A stretch of 64,000 nt of DNA from Blastomyces gilchristii SLH14081 (lineage: Eukaryota; Ascomycota; Eurotiomycetes; Onygenales; Ajellomycetaceae), in assembly GCF_000003855.2 (NCBI RefSeq), contig NW_003101681.1, positions 944,484 to 1,008,483 of the forward strand. The letters are read 5' to 3'. Position 1 is the first letter of the stretch, and each line of letters begins with the position of its first letter. The notes beneath the pieces were generated by a model. That model was not told the origin of the DNA. It was given only the letters and a program-made list of their open reading frames with translations, and searched no databases. Of the stretch, positions 48,801 to 60,104 are shown piece after piece. The translations under genes were made by a program, and so were the position numbers.

Positions 48801-49450
48801 TCTTCACATAGATCTGCAAGACCTCTGTCTCATGATGAGAGAGCTTATAGATTGATTCTCAGAAGGGTTTCTATTCTTCTATCAAATCTATTATCAGATT
48901 CTTCTCACAGTGAGAAGAAAGCTCAGCTGTCTTTGCTGAGCTGAACATCTCTGTGAGATCTCAGTATTTCTCTGATATCTGAAGCTTGGTTTTCATGACT
49001 GCAAGATTCTCAGACACTTGTAAAGTCATTACATAGATAAGCTTGTCTTCTCTAATTAACTCTGCAGCATCAACTGATTCTATCTCTGTAAGTAAGTCTA
49101 TCAACACTGATCAGAAGTATAAACCTGACTCATAGACAGTTATATATGAATTGTGTCTTTACAGTTATACAAGTCTCAAGTACATGTCATCTGTAATGTT
49201 CATGATAATCACAGTTTCTGCAAATCTTCTTCAGATTTCAGAGAGATCTTATAATTCAAAGATAATTCTTATAAGTTTCTCAGCTCTCAGGTCTGAGTTC
49301 TCACACCCTGCTTATTACAAGAGCAGATTCTCAGTTTTCATCTTTCAGCTTATTCACTCTATGAGCTTTAGAGACATCATAGTGACCTGGGATTCTGAGT
49401 TCACTAATACTTCTCATGCTTGCAGAGCAGCAGTATCACAGCACAGTCTC
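45805..49450 (-). pseudogene. Z2 pol with chromodomain
   Basis: RT: IKKKNEDLRLYIDYHDLN (about 48690-48740), then LVVSFDLTNTLTVFQSFINK and a catalytic box YLNN for YLDD (48280-48519). RNase H follows (MNFYRQFIFVFTRIFLILTD...ILKTD, 47869-48156). Integrase at about 47300-46150, then the FYRLKLLSEL...IYNIFYISLL segment (45922-46119) and a chromodomain (about 45960-45810: EYQIKDIINSEK...ESFRQIRYLQKL). All carry stops. The protease is not confidently placed (about 49100-49450). Confidence 0.8.
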
Positions 49451-49539
49451 TTTCTATAAGTAAGCATTTTCATTGAGAAAGTAACAGATTCAGATGTCAG
49501 CTTCAAGGCCCTTAAGAAGGCTGTTACTGACTCTGTCTA

Positions 49540-50640
49540 TAACTTCTCAAATTTCTATTTTGATTTGTCTGAACAGTTTGTGTGAAGATGTTCTGATTTA
49601 GAATAGATAAAGCAGAGTTTCTTTTTCTTAGTCTCTCTGTTATACACTCTGTTTACAGAAGCTTGTAAAGCTCTCTCTTTCTACTCAACAGTCAGACACA
49701 AATCTCTCTATATCTTATTATCTTTTTCTGATAAATCTGTTCTCTGTTGTTCTGATTCTCACAGAGCTGATTGATGATTCACTCTTTGCAGATCTGTGAC
49801 TCTCACAGTAATCTGTAAGTAATGAATGAGAGTCATCAGTTTCTTCAGAGCTAAGAGCTTAGAGTCTTGCTTAATGAGCTTATTCTGCATATCTTTATTC
49901 AGTCTCTTTACAAATATCATCATTCAGATCTTATTTCAGAGCCCTGTTTTCACAGGTCTCAATTCATATCATAATTTCATAAAGCACTGTGAGTAGTCTT
50001 TATCAGATTTCTTATCTCTTTTTCTAATATTAATGATTGAAGTTCAGGTGTTCTCTATCTGACTTATGAAGTTTTTTAACTTATTCTTCAGATAGGTCTT
50101 GAGAACAGATCAGTGAGATCTCTCATGATTATTCTCTAGATGATTCAGTCAGTTCTTAACTTCAGTGTAATAGAGGTCTGTTATTGTGTAGATGACAGCT
50201 TCTTCATCTTTCATATTACACAGCTGAGCTTGTGAGTCAATTTCAAATACAAACTTGCAAAAGCTTTTATAGATTGTGATTTGATAAGTGGCCTTAAGTG
50301 ATCACAGCTTAAGGAAGTTTCTTTTTGATTTGTAAGTATCTCTGAAGATCATGTCTAGAGACTTGATTTGAGAGTGTTTGCAGACAGTAAGCATTTCTTG
50401 TAGAAAAATAGCTTAGTTCTGCAGAAGATGCTCAAGAATGTTCTTTACTGAGATTAGTTTATTTGTGAGTTCAGAGAGTTTCTCTGTCACAGATGTAGAG
50501 AATGATGTCCTGTGAGTGATTGATAAGTTCTCTGAAACTTCTTTTATGAGAATTATTCATGATTCAGGTGACTGCTTCTGAGTGTCTGTAGTAGAGTTCA
50601 CAGGGATTGAAGTATGTGAGTTTCTAGTTCTTTCAGTCAT
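49540..50640 (-). pseudogene. Z2 gag with zinc knuckle
   Basis: Starts at ATG 50640 (MTERTRNSHTS), 33 bp from the 5' LTR. Ty3-type capsid sequence includes YYTEVKNWLNHLE and FMKLWYEL. The knuckle near 49575-49635 reads CFIYSKSEHLHTNC: Cys2 to Tyr and Gly to Glu, both G to A changes. In Z3 the start codon itself is ATA (63788-63786). Confidence 0.75.
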
Positions 50641-50672
50641 AATGAGCAGTTGCTGACTGACTGAGCTTGAAA

Positions 50673-50930
50673 TGTAAGAATAAGTGCTTACAGGTGATTA
50701 TTCATATGTTTGCAGCTTGATGTGATATGTACTGTTAACTACTAGAAGTATTCACAGTAGAAAGATAAAATGTAGAAGTTAAATATATAATAGCATTCAA
50801 GCTGAGTTATGAATAGTATTCATGAACTCCAGTCTATATAGTTGTGTGTAGCCAAGGGCCGCTAGCTCTATTGATTACATGAGAGATAGGAATAGGGGTA
50901 AAGAATCCGCAAGAAGCGGGATTTCTTACA
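50673..50930 (-). repeat. Z2 5' LTR
   Basis: 258 bp; the inward (left) end is mutated (TGCTTACAGGTGATTATTCATATG) and the outward (right) end is CpG-bearing. Confidence 0.95.
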
Positions 50931-50935
50931 AATAT

Positions 50936-50966
50936 TTAAAATTCAACTTACAGTTTAATCATACTT
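50936..50966 (-). mobile_element. LINE-D, 31-bp remnant between Z2 and LINE-C
   Basis: TTAAAATTCAACTTACAGTTTAATCATACTT matches LINE-C near 52940-52975 and continues LINE-D after the Z2 duplication. The tail of LINE-C starts right after it, so LINE-C integrated here. Confidence 0.8.
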
Positions 50967-51029
50967 ATTATTATTATTATTATTATTCTTCAATGATAGA
51001 TATATGCAGTCAGAGACTATGACATCTAC

Positions 51030-51050
51030 CTGAGAACTAAAAGTTCTCAG
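51030..51050 (-). other. LINE-C 3'-UTR hairpin
   Basis: CTGAGAACT-AAA-AGTTCTCAG, identical to LINE-A and self-complementary; sits about 45-60 bp from the tail. Confidence 0.65.
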
Positions 51051-51346
51051 GGTTTTTTCTATATCTATAAAGTTAACTATTATACATTCATCAATTTCAG
51101 ATATGTAAAATCAGAAAATTCCAGCTCAGAATACAAAAACTGTTTACAAATTACAGTATTTTAACATCTGCTGATACTTTGAAACCATTTGACAATATTA
51201 TGACAAAAGAAAAGAGAACACAGTCTTAAAGATAGACACATTAAATAGATAGATAGAAAAGAATAGAAAGAAAAAAGTAAAGTAAAATAAAGAGAGACTG
51301 TAATGAAATAAATTATCAAAAGGTAGTATATAGCTGTTTTAACAGA

Positions 51347-54300
51347 CTATATCTGATCAATTTCCTCCTCTTCATATTCAGATATTTCTGAATTCAGTCA
51401 TTTTCTTGTAGCTGCTTGAGGTTCTGATAGAAAGTCTATTAAGTATTTAATTCCTGTCTCAGTTGAGAATAAGAATCTCATATTTAATTGATTTAGATCA
51501 TACTTCTCTTTCAATCTGACTTTGAGACTATTGTATAATGCACAGTGCATTACAATATACTCAGAATTCTCATTTGTATTACAGAATAAGCATTCTATTG
51601 AATCAAATCTATCATCAAATCTTTGCATATAAGATTTAAAATAGTCATGTTCTAGTTTCAGCTGTATTATAGAGGAGAATATTTTCTATTTACATTTAAT
51701 TAAACAAGATTTTCACTTGAGTTTTGTTTCAAATCTTGAATAATGTATACTCTTCTTTTGTTTCTGCCAGCTTTCATTCCACTTGTTGAAACAAGATTCT
51801 TTTATTTTTCTCTTTATAAAAGACCAGGACACAATTTTTTGAATAGATCTGCTTAATTCTGAACCTTTTTTTACAGCTGAATCAGTCAATTCATTGCTAT
51901 GAATATTCATATAAACAGGAACTCAGTGCAGATAAATTATCAGCTTTGATATTCTTCTCTTTTGAATTTTTAAAACAGAGTTTAAGATCAGTTCAAGATT
52001 CATTTAATCATTATAAATCTGACTATTTCTAAGTCTTTTTAAAGCAGCTTGACTATCAGAGAATATATATGTCTCTTTCAAACTATTTTCTCTTTTATAA
52101 GATTTTATTTTAATAAGTTTGAAAGCTTTCACTATTGCAAATAGTTCAGCATCAAAGACTTTAGATTCACAGCCTAAATTTCAGAAATCTGAGATAAAAT
52201 TAATATTATCTTCAGTATAAGCAATGTCTGCATCTAATGTATTCAAATTCTCATTTTTTGAGTTATCTGAATAAATCAGAATAGAGTCTTTTATATTGAT
52301 TATAGAAATTCTCTTCAAATACTGTTTATATTCTTTCTCTTTAGATAGTTCACTTATTTGTAAGTTTATAAGAGATTCAAGCTTTTCTCTTCAGAGAGAT
52401 AACTTCTCATGATCAACTTTTTCAATATTTAAAGAAGAAAATTGATTTTTAATCAGTGATTATAGTCTATACAGTTGAGAAGACATTTTCTTTGAAGAAT
52501 TATTTTTATTTCAATCAAGAAATCTATTCCAATTCAGTTCATTTCCAGAGTTAATTAGTGAAAATGAAGAAGAGACTCTTTCTCTGATTATATGATTTAA
52601 GCTCATCTTTATAACTCTCAGAGCATACTTTATACAGGCCTTTTTAAATCTGATAGCAGGAGAAGAAATTGACGCTTCAATTTGCATTGCTTTAATAGAA
52701 GATAATTTGAATGCTTTCAGAATTCTTCTCAAAGCTCTGTTTTGCAGACTTTGAAAGAGTTCAGTGAAATTTCCTTAATTATTTCATTAAACTTGAACTT
52801 CATAATCAGCTACTGAGATAATACAGGCTATGTATAACTGTCTCATAGTCTGCAAGAATAGACCTCTCTCTGTATTCAATAGTCTGATAATGTTGTTCAA
52901 TAGTCTTTCTGTCTTGACAGTTCTTTGTTGAATATGATATTTAAAATTCAACTTGAAGTTTAATCATACTTCTAATCATTTGATATTTAAACTGGGTTTA
53001 ATCTCTCTATTTAAAAGAGTTAGAGATAGTTCTTTCTCATTGAATCTAGAAAAGAAATGAATTAACTCAGTTTTATTTGTATTAAATTGAATTTGATTGA
53101 TATCTGCTCTGACAAAGATTTTCTTTGCAGCTTTTTTAATCACTTTCAAATTCTCTTTGATAGTTTTTAAGCTGTAGACTAGATCAATATCATCTACATA
53201 ACTCAGAGATTATACTATTTTCATATTTCTATCTTTGAATAGATATGCAGTGTATATTACAAATAAAATGAGTGAGATTGAAGATTCTTACAGCACTTCT
53301 ATTTTTATCTCAGTCTTATTTTATTTCATTTCATCAAAGAAAAGTTGTATGATTCTTTTAGATATAAAACAGTTAACTCATTTTATTAGAGAAAGTGATA
53401 GTTTTAATATCTTCAAAGTCTGAATTAACTTTGACTTTGAAACATGATTAAATGCTTCTTTTATATCAATAAAAACTGCAGTTGAGACCAGATCTTCATG
53501 CTTTGCTATTTAAATATCATGAACAACTGAGAGAACAGTGTCAATTGCAGAATATTGTTTTCTATCTCTTATTTATTCACTGAATAAAAGAGAGTTATTA
53601 ATAGAGCTTATAAAAGATAGTTAAGTAGCTATTATCTTTTTTAAAACCTTTTCTAGACAGTTTAATAGAGATATTACTCTATATGACTTAGAAATTGAAG
53701 TTTTTCTATTAGGTTTTGTAAGAATCACTTCAGTGACTTCTCTTCAGCATTCTGAATGATATTCATTTTTCAAGAGATTGAAAAAGAGCTCAAAATATTC
53801 ATTCTTTTAGTAGGAATATGTCTTTTGAATAATTAAGTGATTAATTGAATCAGGCCCTGCAGCAGTTTTAACAGAACTTGAGAAGATAGCTGACTCTAAT
53901 TCATCTTGTGTAAGATCAGGCCATTCTCAGTCATTTTCATCAATGTAGTTGAGAAGTGATATATTCTCTTTCTCTGAATCTGAATCTGATGAGTTCTGAA
54001 ATAGAAAGCTTGACATTTTGTCTCAAAAGAGTTTGCTGTATATGATTCATTCTGAAACTCATATTCTAAGGCTGGAAGTTTTGCTACACTTCTTGTTTTA
54101 GTATAGTTAAAAGCTTTAAAAACTTCCTTTTCTTATACTTCTTCAAGAAATTTATTCCAGCAGTCTATTTTAGCTTTTTTACTATCTGAAAAATATTCAT
54201 TTCTGACAGCTTTGAACTCTTCATCAGATATTACATCATTCTTTCAATCTCTTCTAGCAGTAGCTAATTCTATTCTTTTAGATGAGATATTCTCATTTCA

Positions 54301-55293
54301 TCAAGGTTTTGAATACTCAGAAGATTTTCTCTTTAAAATATTATCTCTAACACTTGTTAGAATTATAGATGTAATGAGCTTCACTCTATTCTTAAGCATT
54401 TCATTTGAGATATCTTGATCAGAATTTCAATATAGCTTACTCTGTCTTTCAGATTTTCACAGTTTTATACTTTCTTTAACTGCTTTTCAATCAGCTTTTT
54501 CAAAGTTAAACTGATTAGAGAGAAGAGAGTTTTCACTTATTTATTTTTCACTCAGTTCAATATTAAATTGAATAATCTCATGATCTGATTCTGATATCTC
54601 ATTTAAATCAATAAATCAGTTTACAAGTCTTTTTTTCATTAGATTTTGTGATATAAAGATTAGATCTATAATAGATTTCTGTTTTATATCTTTTCTAAAG
54701 AATGTTTGTTAATCAGACTTATTAACTAAATCTATTGAATACTCAAAGATTCATTTAATCAGATTATCAGCTCTTACTACTCTCTTACATTCTGAATTTC
54801 ATCAGAGATAATGTGCATTGAAATCTTCTACAGTTATAGAGTTTCTTAATGAAGTTATATTCAGAAATTCTCTATCAATTGTTCAGATATTATTATTTTT
54901 CTTCAATGACTTTTCATTATAGATATTTATAAGCTGTATAGTATTAAACTCATTCTCTTTATCTATAATATCACTCATCAGAATATCAGAGTCAGATATG
55001 ATATCAAATCTTAGATTAAATTAATATCTTGATCTCTTTCTTTCATAGATCATTACTCTTAACTTTATCTCAGACTTTTGAGATAGAAAGCAGTAGTAGC
55101 TTGAATGAGAAATGATGTATTTTTACTCAGTATCAAAATTCAGTTTCTGAAGCAGTATAAAATTAACTTTTTATTTAAATACAATTTGAAGATAAGAATA
55201 AATACATTTTAAGTTTCTATTCACATTATTTTGAATAAATGTGATTTTTAAAGAGTTTTTAAACTTTTTTTCTTGTTTTCATTGTATATTTAT
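51347..55293 (-). pseudogene. LINE-C ORF2: endonuclease, RT, RNase H, zinc motif
   Basis: About 1,315 codons. Endonuclease at about 55290-54520, with the DFNAH core kept near 54810-54840 but the preceding Gly changed to Glu. RT at about 54450-53000 with catalytic YVDD intact (about 53185-53200). RNase H at about 52900-51880, with YSDNSK near 52270, SDSQAAL near 52040-52065 and the late HSNELTDSAVKKG near 51870-51905. C-terminal C-x2-C...H-x3-C at 51535-51600. Stop TAG at 51349-51347. In-frame stops inactivate it. The equivalent of the ORF2 start is ATA (55293-55291). Confidence 0.85.
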
Positions 55294-56918
55294 ACTAAAA
55301 GAAAGTAGAGTAGAATCTAATGACTATTATCAGATAGTAGATTATAACTATTCTGAAAAGTAGAAATCTTAACTACTTACATTATATCTAGTTTATTATC
55401 AGAGTTATTTCTTAATTCTCTAATCTTAACAGAAGTTTGAGAATTCAAATTCTGTTTACATTTAGCTGAAGAATTGAAGTTTGAAGATTTAGATAGTTGA
55501 GAGTTTCTTCTTTTTAAGCTTGCAGTTGTAAGTTTACTGGCTTGACTATTCTCTTCAGTACTAGATTTACTTTAAGCTTCATCTTTTCTTCAGTTCTTTT
55601 GAGTTCTTGAAGTAAACATACATTCTTTTGAGCTAGATGCATGTTTTTCTTTGCAATTAGAGCATTTAAGCATAGTGTGTTAATATATTTCATCTCTTTT
55701 TAAGCATGTTTCATATTTATACTCACTAGTTTTGTGATCTCTGGCACAGAATGCATATTTTGAATCTCTAAAACAGAAGATTGTAAAGTATTCATATCTT
55801 TAACAGTTTGAACACTGTGTTTGAGCTTTGAGATTCATTCTTGAGTCTTTGTATTCATGAACTCTCATTTTCAAATCTGCTACTCTTACTTCAGAGATCT
55901 TTGACTGTTCAAGTGTTTTTATATATACTAGAACAGAGACATTTCTTCTGCTTTGTCTGAACTTAATTGAATTTAGTTATACAGACTCTTTTCTCAGTTA
56001 AATAGAGTTGTATTCTTCTAATTTATTTTTGAGAAGTAGTATTCTCTCTTCACAGTCAAAAATTTCAACTGGAATATTATAAAGAATGAATTTATTCCAC
56101 TTTTCATCTCTCTTAGATAGAATTATTGTATTTAACAAAGATTCTACTGCTGATTTTCAGAGATTCTCATTCTGAATAAAGAATTCTGCACTGAATTCAG
56201 ACATTGTAGTCAGAATGATAGAGTTTTCAAAGAAGAATGACTCAATTGAAGCTATAACTGATTTTTGAACTTCAATATCAGTCATTAACTGAGAAAAGAA
56301 CTGCTGATTAATTTCATTTCTGATTCTGAAAATGAGATTTGAGTTTAGCTTGTTTCTTTGTAAGATATTCTGATTTGAGACTTTGAGAATAAGTCTTCTA
56401 TTTCTGGAGATTTGAAAGTTTTTCTTCTTTTACATTTTTTTCTTTATCTTTCTATCAATAGAAGTATGAGCATTATTCTTCTCAGTTTTCTCAGGATTTT
56501 AAGCATGTTTTGAGATAGCAGATTTAGAGATAGCAGATTCAGCTGCTTGAGCATATATTTTCTTCTGATTCAAAGAAGAAGAAGAAGTAGAAAAGAAGAA
56601 AGAAGAGTAAGATGAGAAGTCAGTGATTATACTAGAAATTTTCAATGTTTTTTGAACTGTGTTTGAAATTCTAAGTTTGAACTTAATCATCTTCTGTAGT
56701 TGTCTAGTCTGAGCATGAAGAATTAACAGAACTTCTTCATTTATCTCACTCAGATACTGCTTTTCAAGAATCTTACTTACTTTTTCAAGTTTCTGTATTT
56801 CAAGAACTTGTTGTTTCTCTATTTCTTCTTTCTTTCTTCTCTTCAGAATTTCAATCTTAGGAATAGTATTTGAGAAAGCATCTTTTTCCATATCAACTGA
56901 GTGAATTTTTGAACTCAT
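55290..56918 (-). pseudogene. LINE-C ORF1: Gag-like zinc-knuckle protein
   Basis: The first 142 codons are open from an upstream ATG at 56927 (MRIMSSKIHSVDMEK); MSSK at 56918 matches LINE-B. It shows the Lys/Glu coiled-coil-like region (56700-56880), the IYAQAAES motif and zinc knuckles near 55640-55830. The stop TAA at 55292-55290 overlaps the lost ORF2 start (ATGA in LINE-B, ATAA here). Confidence 0.8.
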
Positions 56919-58580
56919 TATTCTCACTCAATGAAAAGTTAGTCAGACTGTTTTAATTGAGATATGTATTGAACTCTTTTGAAAAGTTGATCAGACTGTT
57001 TCAATTAAGAGGTTTCTAAGTCTGTTTTCAATTGAAAAGTTGATTAGACTGTTTCAAAAGAAGAATAAAAGACTTTTATGTATAAAACACCTGATTTTTT
57101 TCACACTAGTTCAGTAACTAGATTAGATTTTTGAAGAGAATCTAATAAACTAAAATTGATTTTTAAGATAAATTAATAAAATCTTTACAATCTCTTTCTT
57201 GGAATACAGTGAGAAAAAGTATGATATCAATTAATAATAAATCAGATAATATAACAGTTTTTGAGAGAAAAACTGATAAAAAATAAATTAATTTTTTACA
57301 GAGAAATTGATTAAAACTATTTAATTTTATTCTAAATTATTCAATTCTTCTCACACAATAAGTGTGCAACTCAAATCAGTTAATAAAGAGTGTAAAAAGA
57401 AATTAAGTATTAATGAAAGCTCTTCAGCTGCTGAAAAAGTAATTCTTACTTAAAAGAATATGAAATTATGACAGAAAACAGCTCTGTTTTTAATTCTTTG
57501 TAAGAATATTATATAAAATTCAGAGAAAAACATCTTACTTTTTCAAGAGAAGTAAAAGACTATTTCTAAGATCTTTTTTTTTTTTGCATTAACTACTGCA
57601 GAAGAATGAGATAGAAACTGCTAAGATATATACTACTGTATACTCTCTATCAAGACTTTTCCTCTTCAGAGTCTTGATATTATAGAGAATATAAGTCTGT
57701 TTCTATATAATAATATAAATATTATCAGCAGAATGTAGAGGAACTGGTTATTTATATCTCAAAATAGAAGACTTTATCAATGATTATATCAATATAGAGT
57801 TAATTCTCAAATTCAATAGAAATCTAGTGTTGCTGTTCTCAATCTCTTGCAGAATCTATTGAATATTGAGATATTAAAACTAGATTTAATATATCTCACT
57901 GTGCAGGGATCAAAGACTCAGTCAGATCTTGAAATATACTGATTTTATAGTTGTTATGTCTGCTGATTATGTATCAAATACAGTTGCTGAGGTATCTTTT
58001 TATACTTTTCTGCCGGGGATGGGCCAGATTGAGAGAGGTGATATGAGGGTGAGACTTGGTATTGATGTCTAGATACACTGAAGACAGACTGTGAAGATTG
58101 CACTTCAGAAGTGGCTGTTGATTATGTGCTTGATATTATCGCCGAGGTATCTTTTTGTATTTTTCTGCCAGGGATGGGCCAGATTAGGAAGGGCGGTACA
58201 AGGGTGGGACTTGGTGTTGATGTTTTGAAACATCAAAGATGGACAGGGTTTTCGCGGAGATCACTTCTCAGATATCTCCACAACTACAGATTGAGGATCT
58301 TCTAAAATCGAGAAGATTGGTGCATATGACTAGGTCTCTTCACCTTACAATTTGTATGGCAATTTGGCCCGGGGTTGTGGTGTGGTAGGGGAGAATGGGG
58401 GATAATCCCACACAGGAGTTTTGAACAATGTCTGGTTCATGTTTGGCTGGATAACTCCACCACCACACAGGGTATGCGGTCGGCGATGGGATCAGAATGC
58501 TCGTATGATCGAGGGCTTTTTGATGGATCTATCAGCGGGTTCTTATTCGAAAAATCGAGCGAGTTCGTGGTGGAGCGGTT
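56919..58580 (-). promoter_or_regulatory. LINE-C 5' leader
   Basis: Colinear with LINE-B 5000-6627, including paired motifs such as AAAAGTTG(A/G)TCAGACTG near 56930-57050 just upstream of ORF1. From about 57990 it becomes CpG-bearing, though with more loss than LINE-B. It ends near 58580 (GTTCGTGGTGGAGCGG) at X2. Confidence 0.6.
57959..58224 (-). repeat. LINE-C leader tandem repeat, two units
   Basis: Units at about 57959-58069 and 58113-58224, period 153-154 bp, as in LINE-B. The inner unit has lost most CpGs; the outer keeps ATCGCCGAGG and GGGCGG. Confidence 0.8.
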
Positions 58581-58768
58581 GTGTTGCCTGATACAGATTA
58601 TATAATAACTGTATACAAAGAATATCAACAGTGCATGTATTGAATGAAGATAATGTTGCTATGCAACACTGTAGCTGTTTCTGTACATCACTGAAAGCTG
58701 TTAATATTTTCTTTGAGTCTCTTTATATTTGATAAGTCAGTAATATATTTCAATGCACTTCTTCTTTC

Positions 58769-58862
58769 ATTATTATTATTATTATTATTATTATCATTAT
58801 CATCATCACTATCATCATCATTATTACCATTATCACTATTATTATTATTATTATTATTATAT
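58769..58862 (+). repeat. (TAT/CAT)n microsatellite in X2
   Basis: Counterpart of the 12014-12110 array, with a different arrangement of ATT and ATC triplets. Confidence 0.85.
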
Positions 58863-59394
58863 TATTTCTAACTGTCTCTTGTGTCTTCACTCTTCTTTAA
58901 TACTCACTGAAATTAATTATGTCATCTCTCTTCAAATATTCTGCAGTTCTGTGAATTATCAAGGCATGTGAGCACTGTCACAGATTGAAGAGAGAGAAGA
59001 AGAAGATGTTTAAGTAAGAGAAGACAGATTATAAGATATGTTATAATGCCTTGAAGAGGCTCTGTAAGAGAGTAGAATGATAATGATTTTAAGTAATACT
59101 TCTGATAGATTTAGACTGAACTAAGTATAGAAATAATGCAGATAACACTGTCTGTAGAGATTGAAGAAGAAGATAGTAAAGAGTCTTATACAGTAGTAAT
59201 GAGATCAGAAGAAGTTCTGAGAATGATTTAAGACTAAGATAAAGAGAGAAAGAGAGAAGAAGAGCGTTACTATAAATAAACAGTGATAGAGAAGATTAAG
59301 AGAGTATTAAAGTGAGAGATAAAGAAGTTAAACTGATAAGTTTTTTATTATTGAGAGATAATAATTTTTAATAATACTTCTGTTCTCTAATTGA

Positions 59395-59740
59395 TTAGCA
59401 GAAGCTGACAGAGAAGAAGAAGATTGAGATCTTATTCAGATCTTGAATACACTTCATGATTCAGAATATTAAGAAGACAGCTCTACTCTCTGAGCATGCT
59501 AATCTGCTTACTGCTAAGATGAAACCTGAGACAGTAGATCAGAAAATACAGGATTTTAAGACACAGATTGATCTAGCTAAGAGAGAGCAGTGAGAACTCT
59601 TCTTTAAGAAGATAGTGAAGAAAGATTTTGAGATAATTATCATCTCAGATGAGAAGAAGAAGAAGAAGAAGAAGAATGAGAAGTGAATTATAAAGAATAA
59701 TAAGAAGAATGAGAAAGAGTAGAAAGATAATAAGTAGAAA
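59395..59740 (+). pseudogene. second ORF remnant in hAT X2
   Basis: Same frame as 12640-12980: QKLTEKKKIEILFRS, NLLTAKMKPETVDQK, IIIISD-EKKKKKKKNEK, KKFFSF. Amino-acid differences are mostly of the kind produced by transitions (E to K, A to T). Shared in-frame TGAs mark probable Trp or Arg codons. Not recognised. Confidence 0.45.
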
Positions 59741-60104
59741 AAGTTTTTTTCTTTTTATATTAGTTAGTTATAAGTTCATAATTATTAATAATTGAAATTA
59801 ATTTTGAGTTTTTAAAAATTATTAAACAAGTTGTAATCAAGTCAGGAATAATATATATATATATATATATTTAACTATCATGATTCATAAATCACTATAA
59901 TGTATAAGTATCAACATTTTTTCAATATTAATATTCACAATATTAATATATAATTAATGATATTATCTGATAACATAATTTAATAACACTCTCTTTCACA
60001 ATATTAATATATTTCAAGAAATATGACAGAGATTAATCAAGATTATTTATTTACTTTTATATATTGATAATATTCAATCTGAGTTAGTATTAAAATTATA
60101 GCTA

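Larger units (their letters stand above)
43682..50930 (-). mobile_element. Z2: complete Ty3/Gypsy chromovirus
   Basis: 7,249 bp with two 258-bp LTRs (TGTAAGAATAAG...TTTCTTACA) and duplication AATAT (43677-43681, 50931-50935) inside LINE-D. Minus sense: gag, RT, RNase H, integrase, chromodomain, then about 1.86 kb before the 3' LTR. The outer LTR ends keep CpG (GCTCGCAGGCGATTATTCGG; ATCCGCAAGAAGCGGG) and the inner ends do not. Z1 and Z3 are further copies. Confidence 0.95.
50967..58580 (-). mobile_element. LINE-C: full-length Tad1/I-like LINE
   Basis: The only uninterrupted copy, about 7.6 kb: tail (50967-50987), hairpin (51030-51050), ORF2 (55293-51347), ORF1 (56918-55290), 5' leader (56919-58580) with tandem repeats and a CpG-rich end. 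Stops occur in both ORFs. Its left flank is LINE-D and its right flank is the interior of hAT X2, so the two sides do not represent one target site. Confidence 0.9.
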
